Shown one piece after another: positions 57,619 to 64,000 of a stretch of 64,000 nucleotides of DNA. Under the pieces are notes generated by a model that was not told the DNA's origin, did no database searches, and saw only the letters and a list, made by a program, of their open reading frames with translations. The stretch covers positions 4,104,084-4,168,083 of the forward strand of contig NZ_CP012334.1 in the NCBI RefSeq assembly GCF_001704295.1. Reading direction: 5' to 3'. The position numbers and the translations under genes were made by a program. Source of the DNA: Bordetella sp. H567 (GTDB lineage: Bacteria; Pseudomonadota; Gammaproteobacteria; Burkholderiales; Burkholderiaceae_B). Within the stretch, counting starts at the first letter, position 1. Every line of letters begins with the position of its first letter.

Positions 57619-57748
57619 GCGCGCAACCGCGCCAACTGCACCGCAAGACATGTCCCCCCACTGATCCTGTACACGCGCCGTCCCCGGGCGGTATCCTGGG
57701 CAAATCACCACAGGAGCAGCCCGGCCATGCGCCCGGGGAGAACCCATC

Positions 57749-59191
57749 ATGTTTGGTCTGGATGCCTTGACGCTGGCCCGCATACAGTTCGGGTTCACGA
57801 TTTCCTTCCATATCGTCTTTCCCGCGATCACCATCGGTTTGGCCAGCTACCTGGCCGTGCTGGAGGGCCTTTGGCTGGCGACGCGCAAGCAGCTGTACCG
57901 CGATCTATATCAGTTCTGGCTGAAGATCTTCGCCGTCAATTTCGGCATGGGCGTCGTGTCCGGGCTGGTGATGGCGTATCAGTTCGGCACCAACTGGAGC
58001 CATTTTTCCACCTTCGCAGGCGGCATCACCGGCCCGTTGCTCACGTATGAGGTACTGACGGCGTTTTTCCTGGAAGCGGGTTTTCTGGGCGTGATGATGT
58101 TCGGCTGGAACCGCGTCGGGCCGGGCCTGCACATGCTGTCGACCGTGATGGTGGCGATCGGCACCCTGATCTCCGCGACGTGGATACTGGCGTCCAACAG
58201 CTGGATGCAGACGCCGCAGGGCTACGAAATCATCGCCGGCCGCGCGGTTCCGGTGGATTGGGTGCAAGTGATTTTCAACCCCTCGTTTCCCTATCGGCTG
58301 GCCCACATGGTGGTGGCGGCGTATCTGAGCACCGCCTTGATGGTAGGCGCCGCGGCCGCGTGGCACCTGCTGCGCGGCGGCGACACGCCCGCCGTGCGCA
58401 AGATGTTCTCCATGGCGATGTGGATGGCCCTGCTGGTCGCGCCGGTCCAGGCCGTCATCGGCGACATGCATGGCCTGAACACACTCGAACACCAGCCCGC
58501 CAAGATCGCGGCGATCGAAGGGCATTGGGAACAGCCGGCGCCGGGGGCGGGCACGCCGCTCCTGCTGTTCGGGATCCCCGACATGGCCGCCGGGCAAACG
58601 CGCTACAAGCTGGAAGTCCCGCGCCTGGGCAGCCTGATCCTGACGCATACATGGGACGGCAAGGTGCCCAGCCTGAACGAATTCGCGGCCGGGGACCGGC
58701 CCAACGCGACGGTCGTGTTCTGGACGTTTCGGGCCATGGTGGGCCTGGGCGTGCTGATGATACTGCTGGGCCTGTGGGGCCTATGGCTGCGCCGCGGCCC
58801 GCGCCTGTACGCGCATCGTGGCTTCCTGCGTTTTGCGCTGTGGATGGGCCCGGCGGGCCTGATTGCCCTGCTGGCCGGCTGGATGACGACCGAGATCGGC
58901 CGCCAGCCCTGGATCGTGTATGGCGTGATGCGCACCGCGAACGGGGTATCGCCGCACGGCGCCGGGCAGCTGGGCTTTACGCTGGCGTTGTTCGTCGTCG
59001 TGTATTTCCTGGTGTTCGGCGCCGGCGTGGTCTACATGCTGAAGCTGATCCGCGGCGGGCCGCAGACGGGAGCACCCGCGACGGCACCGCCGCAAGGCGG
59101 CCCGGGCCAGGAGCACCACGCCATGCGCCCGCTATCGGCGGCGCCGGATAAAGACCAGTTGCCGGTGGCCGTGCCGGTGTCGGGGAGCTGA
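57749..59191 (+). CDS. cydA: Cytochrome bd ubiquinol oxidase subunit I (CioA-type)
   Basis: A 480-residue subunit with about nine helices. Haem ligands: His21 in SFHIVFPAITIG and a central His; the quinol loop is of the short type, and GRQPWIVYGV (near residue 385) is the conserved segment preceding it. The short Q-loop and length fit the cyanide-insensitive (Cio) bd oxidases of proteobacteria. It reduces O2 at high affinity without pumping. The start follows GGGGAGAACCCATC. First of cydA-cydB-DUF2474. Confidence 0.95.
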   Translation: MFGLDALTLARIQFGFTISFHIVFPAITIGLASYLAVLEGLWLATRKQLYRDLYQFWLKIFAVNFGMGVVSGLVMAYQFGTNWSHFSTFAGGITGPLLTYEVLTAFFLEAGFLGVMMFGWNRVGPGLHMLSTVMVAIGTLISATWILASNSWMQTPQGYEIIAGRAVPVDWVQVIFNPSFPYRLAHMVVAAYLSTALMVGAAAAWHLLRGGDTPAVRKMFSMAMWMALLVAPVQAVIGDMHGLNTLEHQPAKIAAIEGHWEQPAPGAGTPLLLFGIPDMAAGQTRYKLEVPRLGSLILTHTWDGKVPSLNEFAAGDRPNATVVFWTFRAMVGLGVLMILLGLWGLWLRRGPRLYAHRGFLRFALWMGPAGLIALLAGWMTTEIGRQPWIVYGVMRTANGVSPHGAGQLGFTLALFVVVYFLVFGAGVVYMLKLIRGGPQTGAPATAPPQGGPGQEHHAMRPLSAAPDKDQLPVAVPVSGS

Positions 59192-59193
59192 CC

Positions 59194-60201
59194 ATGGGTA
59201 TCGATCTTCCGCTGATCTGGGCCGTGATCATCCTGTTCGGCATCATGATGTACGTCATCATGGATGGCTTCGACTTGGGCATAGGCATACTCTTTCCCTT
59301 CTTCCCCGGCAAGGAAGACCGCGACACCATGATGAATACGGTGGCGCCGGTGTGGGATGGCAACGAAACCTGGCTGGTGCTGGGCGGCGCCGGCCTGCTC
59401 GCCGCGTTTCCGCTCGCCTACAGCGTGGTATTGAGCGCGCTTTACCTGCCCATCATCCTGATGCTCGTGGGCCTGATATTCCGCGGCGTCGCCTTCGAAT
59501 TCCGCTTCAAGGCCAGCGATGCGCGCCGGCACTGGTGGGACAAGGCCTTCATTTGCGGCTCCGTGCTGGCGACGTTCTTCCAGGGTGTGACGCTGGGCGC
59601 GTATATCGGCGGCATCCAGGTGGTGGACGGCTCGTATGCCGGCGGTCCGTTCGACTGGCTCACGCCGTTCAGCCTCTTCACCGGCATTGCCTTGCTTGCC
59701 GCCTACGCGCTACTGGGCAGCACCTGGCTGGTCATGAAGACGGAAGAGGCCTTGCTGGCCCGCGCCCGCACCGTTGCGACAGGCGCGGCATGGGCGGTCC
59801 TGGCCGCGATCGTGGTGATCAGCATCTGGACGCCGCTGCGCGATGCCGGCATCGCGCAGCGTTGGTTCAGCCTGCCGAACCTGTTCTATTTCGCGCCCGT
59901 GCCGCTGCTCGTGCTGGTGTTCCTGTACCTGCTTATCAAGACGGTACGGGGCGAGGCCCACTCGGCGCCCTTCGTCTGCGCGCTGGGACTGGTATTCCTG
60001 GGCTATACGGGCCTGGGCATCAGCGTGTGGCCGAACGTCATCCCGCCCGGCGTTTCGATATGGGACGCGGCCGCGCCACCGCAAAGCATGGGTTTCACGC
60101 TGGTGGGGGCGCTGCTGATCGTCCCCATCATTTTGATGTACACGGCCTGGGGTTATTACGTGTTCCGCGGCAAGGTGCGGCACGGCGAAGGCTACCACTG
60201 A
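59194..60201 (+). CDS. cydB: Cytochrome bd ubiquinol oxidase subunit II (CioB-type)
   Basis: A 335-residue, eight- to nine-helix subunit with signatures YVIMDGFDLGIGILFPFF, VWDGNETWLVLGGAGLLAAF, and NVIPPGVSIWDAAAPPQSMG. It is the partner of CydA and starts 2 nt after its stop. Full length. Confidence 0.95.
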   Translation: MGIDLPLIWAVIILFGIMMYVIMDGFDLGIGILFPFFPGKEDRDTMMNTVAPVWDGNETWLVLGGAGLLAAFPLAYSVVLSALYLPIILMLVGLIFRGVAFEFRFKASDARRHWWDKAFICGSVLATFFQGVTLGAYIGGIQVVDGSYAGGPFDWLTPFSLFTGIALLAAYALLGSTWLVMKTEEALLARARTVATGAAWAVLAAIVVISIWTPLRDAGIAQRWFSLPNLFYFAPVPLLVLVFLYLLIKTVRGEAHSAPFVCALGLVFLGYTGLGISVWPNVIPPGVSIWDAAAPPQSMGFTLVGALLIVPIILMYTAWGYYVFRGKVRHGEGYH

Positions 60202-60223
60202 GGGCGGCTTTGCCGTGCGGCGC

Positions 60224-60346
60224 ATGCGTATATGGAAACGACTGGCCTGGCTGATCGTCATCTGGACCGCCAGCGTGGCGGTGATGGGCGGCATCGCGCT
60301 CATCGTGCGCTGGATGATGTCGGGCGCCGGCCTGACGCTGCACTAG
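60224..60346 (+). CDS. DUF2474-type small membrane protein of the bd oxidase
   Basis: A 40-residue single-helix protein: MRIWKRLAWLIVIWTASVAV followed by a short Arg/Met-rich end with AGLTLH, the usual DUF2474 pattern found right after cydB in many bd operons. It begins 22 bp after cydB. A GTG at 60215 would add three residues. These proteins are thought to be small accessory subunits, like CydX in E. coli, although this family is less studied. Confidence 0.8.
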   Translation: MRIWKRLAWLIVIWTASVAVMGGIALIVRWMMSGAGLTLH

Positions 60347-60424
60347 GGCCCGCCGGATCCCTGTCCGGCCCGGCAGACGCGCGCCCAGGACCGCGCCGTG
60401 CACGGGCGGGCGCCGCGGTCAACG

Positions 60425-61333
60425 TCAGGCGGGGGACATCGCCTTGGCGAAATCGCTCTGCACGTAGTGCTCCATGATTTCGCGGCCGGTGGCCAGCCAC
60501 ACGCCTTCGTGGCGGCAGATGTACTCCAATGCCGCGTCCAGCGCGCCGATGCGGTGCGGCAGGCCGGTGACGAAAGGATGGACGGCGATCGCCATCACCC
60601 GGCCCGACGTCGCGCCTTCGCGATAAAGCACATCGAACTGCCGTTTGATCATGGCTTCGAATTCCGGCACGGAGACCTTCATGTCATAGTAGGCCGGTAC
60701 ATCGTTGGTCTGCACGCTGTATGGGACGGAAACCATGCGCGGCGAGCCCACCTCCATGGTGTAGGGCTGGTCGTCATTCACCCAATCGCAGACATAGCGT
60801 ATGCCCGCTTCGGAGAGATAATCCAGCGTCCGCCAGGTTTCGGCCAGGCCGGGCGCCAACCAGCCCACGGGGCGGGTACCGGATGCCTGTTCGATGCGAT
60901 CTATCATGTCGAAAATGACCTGCCTTTCCTGCTCGGGCGGCATCTCGTCCAGCCGCACGGCGTTGGTGACGCCATGGCCCAGGAACTCCCAGCCGCGGCG
61001 CACCGCCTCGGCAATGATTTCCGGGTGCTGGTCGCACAGCTCGCTGTTCAATGCGGCGCTGGCGCGAATCCCATAGCGGCTGAGCGTGTCCATCAACCGC
61101 CATATGCCGACGCGGTTGCCATAGTCGCGCAGCGACCAATTGCGGACGTTCGGGACCTTGGCGGCATCGCGCGGTATGCGTTCGTTCAGGCGTCCCGGCA
61201 TGATGTCATCCAGGCCGAAGAACTCGACATTGGGATTCACCCACAGGGCGACGCGCGCGTTGTTCGGGAGCACGAATCGCGGGCGTGCCGGCAGGGGAAT
61301 GTACGGAAACGGGCCATAACGGCGGGGCTGCAT
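60425..61333 (-). CDS. Polysaccharide-deacetylase-fold hydrolase (PuuE/allantoinase-like)
   Basis: A 302-residue NodB-homology protein: VALWVNPNVEFF with the DD acids in LDDIMPGRL, DYGNRVGIWRLMDTLSRYGI, SALNSELCDQHPEIIAEAVR, GWEFLGHGVTNAV with zinc-type His, and the HPFVTGLPHRIGALDAALEY C-terminal part. PuuE-type enzymes open allantoin or similar cyclic ureides or imides. AAGGA lies before ATG 61333. It is cotranscribed with the upstream Bug receptor (83 bp), so it may process the substrate the receptor captures. The substrate is unknown. Confidence 0.8.
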   Translation of the reverse strand: MQPRRYGPFPYIPLPARPRFVLPNNARVALWVNPNVEFFGLDDIMPGRLNERIPRDAAKVPNVRNWSLRDYGNRVGIWRLMDTLSRYGIRASAALNSELCDQHPEIIAEAVRRGWEFLGHGVTNAVRLDEMPPEQERQVIFDMIDRIEQASGTRPVGWLAPGLAETWRTLDYLSEAGIRYVCDWVNDDQPYTMEVGSPRMVSVPYSVQTNDVPAYYDMKVSVPEFEAMIKRQFDVLYREGATSGRVMAIAVHPFVTGLPHRIGALDAALEYICRHEGVWLATGREIMEHYVQSDFAKAMSPA

Positions 61334-61416
61334 GAACTTTCCTTGATCCAATACTGTTGCTGCGTTGCCGGCATGGCCGGTGCGGGCGATCCGCTATGCC
61401 GAGATCGCGATCGCCG

Positions 61417-62373
61417 TCATTCCGCCTTGATGCCGGCTGCCTTGATAACCTGCTCCCACTTCTGGGTTTCGGCCTTGATCATGGCGTCGAACTCTTGCGG
61501 CGTATCCTCGACGACGTCCTGCTCCATGCCTGCGAAGGTCTTTTGCACATCGGCGCGGTCCAGCACCTTGCGCAGCGCGGCATTGAGCCGGTTGATAATG
61601 GGTGCGGGCGTACCGGCGGGCGCCACCAGGCCGTTCCACGTTGTCGCGGTATAGCCCTTCAACCCCGCTTCCATCATGGTGGGCACGTCGGGCAGCGACG
61701 CCGACCGCGTCTGGCCCGTCACCGCCAGGGCACGCAGTTTGCCGGCCTTGATCTGGGGCACCGCCAGGGGCAGTACGCTGAACATCAGCTGCACCTGGCC
61801 GCCGATCAGGTCGTTGATGGCGGCCGGCCCGCCGCGATAGGGGACATGGGTCATTTTCACGCCGGCGTCGTGCTCGAACAGCGCGGCTGCCAGGTGCAGC
61901 GACGTGCCAATGCCGGACGATGCGTAGTTCAATTCCCCCGGATGGCTTTTCGCGTAGGCAATCAACTCGGCAACGGAATGAATCGGCAGCGACGGGTTCA
62001 CGACCAATACGTTGGCCACGCTGCTGACCATGCCGACGGCGGTGAAGTCCTTGGCGGGATCGAAGGGCAGGTTTTCATAGAGGCTGGCATTGGTGGCCAG
62101 CCCCGGCGCGGCCATCAGGAGCGTGTAGCCGTCCGGCGCCGCCTTGGCCACCACGTCCATGCCCAGGTTGCCGCCCGCCCCGGGGCGGTTGTCGACGAAC
62201 ACCGGCTGGCCCAATTCCTCGGCCAATCCGGGGGTTACCGCGCGCAGCACCACGTCCACTCCCCCACCTGCCGGAAAGCCCACCACTACCCTGATCGGCC
62301 GATCGGGATAGGCGTTGGCCGCCGCAGCGCATACCGCCAGGCATAGTCCGACGATAAGATGACCCACTTTCAT
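61417..62373 (-). CDS. Tripartite tricarboxylate transporter (Bug-family) substrate-binding protein
   Basis: A 318-residue periplasmic receptor. A signal peptide (about residues 1-22, ending AAANA) is followed by the family opening YPDRPIRVVVGFPAGGGVDV, LGQPVFVDNRPGAGGNLGMD and NYASSGIGTSLHLAAALFEH. Bug (BctC) proteins are massively expanded in Bordetella and bind carboxylates, amides or aromatic acids. ATG 62373 overlaps the GntR gene by 4 nt, so both are on one transcript. No transport permease is adjacent. Confidence 0.93.
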   Translation of the reverse strand: MKVGHLIVGLCLAVCAAAANAYPDRPIRVVVGFPAGGGVDVVLRAVTPGLAEELGQPVFVDNRPGAGGNLGMDVVAKAAPDGYTLLMAAPGLATNASLYENLPFDPAKDFTAVGMVSSVANVLVVNPSLPIHSVAELIAYAKSHPGELNYASSGIGTSLHLAAALFEHDAGVKMTHVPYRGGPAAINDLIGGQVQLMFSVLPLAVPQIKAGKLRALAVTGQTRSASLPDVPTMMEAGLKGYTATTWNGLVAPAGTPAPIINRLNAALRKVLDRADVQKTFAGMEQDVVEDTPQEFDAMIKAETQKWEQVIKAAGIKAE

Positions 62374-63137
62374 GACCTCTCCTGTTGGCTTCCGGACGGC
62401 GCCGCGGGGGACTGCGGCGGTTCCCAGAAAAATTCCGCGGTGTACTGGTAACGATCTTCGCGGAAGAAGTTGTCCGTCCAACGGATGGGGCGCCCGTCCT
62501 GCAGATACGTGGACGCCTGCACATGCATGACCGGATCGCCCAAGCCGATGCGCAACAGGTTCGCGACATGGGTTTCTGCGCGGGAAACGCTTATCGTGTG
62601 CACGCTTTTGGCGACCTTCAAATCGAAGTCGTTCCACATGATGTCGTGCAAGCTGCGATGGGGATATTGATCGATTGCCCCTTGCATCAGAGCGGGCAGA
62701 TAGCTTTCCACGACGGACAGCGGCTCGTTGTCCAGATAATGCACACGGATCAATTTGAAAAGGAGCTCGCCCTCGTTCAAGCCCAGAAAATCGGCGATTG
62801 GCCCACGCGCTGATACCATCTCGGATGAAACGACACGCGGATCGCTGGCCAGTGTGGCGTGCAGAGGGTCGGATAAGTTGCTGACGTATTTGCTACGCGC
62901 GGGTTCGCCGACGCGACGCGTGCCCACGCCACGCTGGCTACTCAGCAAGCCCTCCTGTTTGAGCTGGCTCAAGGCGTGCCGCACGGTGGTACGGCTTACT
63001 CCGAACTCCCGGCACAATGCTTGCTCGGTGGCCAACTGGTTTCCCTGGCCCCATTCTCCCGCTTGAATTCTGCGCCGCAAAACCTGCGCAATCTGGTGAT
63101 AGACGGGTACTCCGGCAGATAAGGTATGCGTCGACAT
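62370..63137 (-). CDS. GntR-family regulator, HutC subfamily (UTRA domain)
   Basis: A 255-residue regulator: N-terminal winged helix (VYHQIAQVLRRRIQAGEWGQ and CREFGVSRTTVRHALSQLKQ), then a UTRA ligand-binding domain (about residues 95-240, with ELLFKLIRVHYLDNEPLSVV). HutC-type regulators sense catabolic intermediates. It precedes and overlaps the Bug gene (ATGA) and is divergent from the dioxygenase-fold gene with 96 bp between, so it probably controls both. The start has no clear Shine-Dalgarno site. Confidence 0.93.
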   Translation of the reverse strand: MSTHTLSAGVPVYHQIAQVLRRRIQAGEWGQGNQLATEQALCREFGVSRTTVRHALSQLKQEGLLSSQRGVGTRRVGEPARSKYVSNLSDPLHATLASDPRVVSSEMVSARGPIADFLGLNEGELLFKLIRVHYLDNEPLSVVESYLPALMQGAIDQYPHRSLHDIMWNDFDLKVAKSVHTISVSRAETHVANLLRIGLGDPVMHVQASTYLQDGRPIRWTDNFFREDRYQYTAEFFWEPPQSPAAPSGSQQERS

Positions 63138-63233
63138 TTGTATTAAGTTTATAACGATCGGTCCAACACAATGCCGCAAAAATACTCGAGGCGCCGAGCA
63201 AAGCCAAGCCCGCGATTGCCTGCGACTAGGGAC

Positions 63234-64000
63234 ATGAGCGCTGCTTCCCATCCGAATGGTGCCATTCCGATTGTCGACATCTCGCCCCTCTTACTGCGTA
63301 ACGATGTCAAAGGAATGAAGCGCGCACTGCGCCGCATGCGCAAGGCCGCCCGGGAGACGGGCCTGTTCTACCTCGAGGGACACCAAACACCCCTCGCGCT
63401 CTTGCGTCGAGTCTACCTGAGCTCGCTATGCGATTTGGAACTCGGGCCAGAATTCAAAATTGGATTGTCGACAAAAGAAGGGGGCCATCGGTATATCGCC
63501 AACAGGAAGGGGATTTTCGCCGGGAGGTGCACCAGTGCGGCGGAGGAATGCGCGCTCCCCCTTGTCGAACACTATTACGACCGGATTTTTGATTTATGCC
63601 GGTCGCTTCTGGAACGCTGTGCAATGGCATTGGAGGCGCCTGTCGATTTATTTCAAGGCGTTTTGGCCAGCCCGGTGCTGCACGGGCGGTTGCTGCACCA
63701 TCCTCCATCCGCGTCCATCCAGGATGGCGATATGGACGAGGGGCTTCAGCCGTATGGCAGCGTCGTTATTCCATGGACGCAGGAGGTTGATGCCATAAGG
63801 CTCGATGACGACGCATCCAGCTTGCGGCCGCTGCCCGCCCGCGGCCGATTAAACTTCCGCGTCGCTGATGCGATGGCGCGCTTGTCCACGGATCTGCATA
63901 TTTCCGCGCCGCATCGCCTTATCGATGAGTCGGGGCGCGAAACCTACCTGATTCCTGTATTCCATGGCAGTGAAAATAATATCCGCCTCGAATGGTCGAC
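63234..64000 (+). CDS. Isopenicillin-N-synthase-family protein, catalytic residues missing; truncated by window end
   Basis: The open frame from ATG 63234 runs 255 codons to the window end with no stop. It starts SAASHPNGAIPIVDISPLLL, and later KAARETGLFYLEGH matches the DIOX_N domain of 2OG-Fe(II)/IPNS proteins; the C-terminal half is the double-stranded beta-helix. IPNS uses H214-x-D216, H270 and R279-x-S281. Here the equivalent positions are L171-x-P173, H227 and T237-x-L239, with exactly the IPNS 56-residue spacing between the first and third ligand. Only the distal His remains, so ordinary catalysis is unlikely. The region between DIOX_N and the barrel is shortened. Codon use is more AT-rich than neighbours. 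Confidence 0.75.
   Translation, partial: MSAASHPNGAIPIVDISPLLLRNDVKGMKRALRRMRKAARETGLFYLEGHQTPLALLRRVYLSSLCDLELGPEFKIGLSTKEGGHRYIANRKGIFAGRCTSAAEECALPLVEHYYDRIFDLCRSLLERCAMALEAPVDLFQGVLASPVLHGRLLHHPPSASIQDGDMDEGLQPYGSVVIPWTQEVDAIRLDDDASSLRPLPARGRLNFRVADAMARLSTDLHISAPHRLIDESGRETYLIPVFHGSENNIRLEWS

Overview
The window is a high-GC, gene-dense bacterial chromosome segment. The gene order rpsO-pnp, pssA-psd and ilvI-ilvH-ilvC, a cyo quinol oxidase cluster, a Bug-family periplasmic receptor and a BvgA-like response regulator together suggest a betaproteobacterium of the Alcaligenaceae, most likely Bordetella or close to Achromobacter. This is inference from gene content and protein resemblance; no search was run.

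Layout. 1-3.8 kb: an OmpA-like-domain protein without a signal peptide, an orphan PIN-domain protein, ilvA and a lipoprotein. 3.9-12.7 kb: a housekeeping block of pnp, rpsO, a small lipoprotein, pssA, psd and the ilvIHC operon, with an unusually long ilv leader. 12.3-18.4 kb: an 856-bp gene-free interval with a five-copy 15-bp repeat, a FUSC-type membrane protein, yaaA, 3-hydroxybutyrate dehydrogenase and a KefB-like antiporter. 18.7-22.1 kb: a tRNA-Ser(CGA) followed by patchy, island-like DNA holding a truncated Cys/Met-metabolism gene, a LysR/DMT-exporter pair, a decaying 25-bp repeat array and an SDR gene. 22.3-26.3 kb: an arsenic operon (arsR-arsC-acr3-arsH-MFS) with a clear operator. 26.4-31.5 kb: adhP, a GT9-type glycosyltransferase, small stress or inhibitor-like proteins, a probable 6S RNA and ndh. 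31.7-39.5 kb: a complete RND efflux operon and an MFS symporter. 39.8-46.8 kb: cyoABCD, SURF1 and a RegB/RegA redox two-component pair. 46.8-49.4 kb: an AraC/aldo-keto reductase pair and a small hypothetical. 49.5-52.4 kb: an orphan sRNA candidate and a BvgAS-like system whose sensor lacks the periplasmic domains. 52.4-60.4 kb: a PrpF-like isomerase, phosphoketolase, acetate kinase, a disordered 60-aa protein and cytochrome bd (cydAB plus a 40-aa DUF2474 protein). 60.4-64 kb: a GntR, Bug receptor and deacetylase operon, and a divergent isopenicillin-N-synthase-like protein cut by the window end.

How it works together. Two quinol oxidases (cyo and bd-type) and a type II NADH dehydrogenase give a branched respiratory chain, and a RegBA pair overlaps the end of the cyo/SURF1 unit. 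Phosphoketolase plus acetate kinase next to cytochrome bd looks like a low-oxygen carbon and energy module. IlvA, IlvIH and IlvC cover the first steps of branched-chain amino acid synthesis; PssA and Psd make phosphatidylethanolamine.

The observations most worth following are: the terminal dioxygenase-fold gene, which has lost two of its three iron ligands and the 2-oxoglutarate-binding pair while keeping their spacing; the minimal BvgS-like sensor; the probable 6S RNA at 29.9-30.1 kb; the promoter-plus-terminator sRNA candidate at 49.5 kb; and the two repeat arrays at 12.9 and 21.3 kb.
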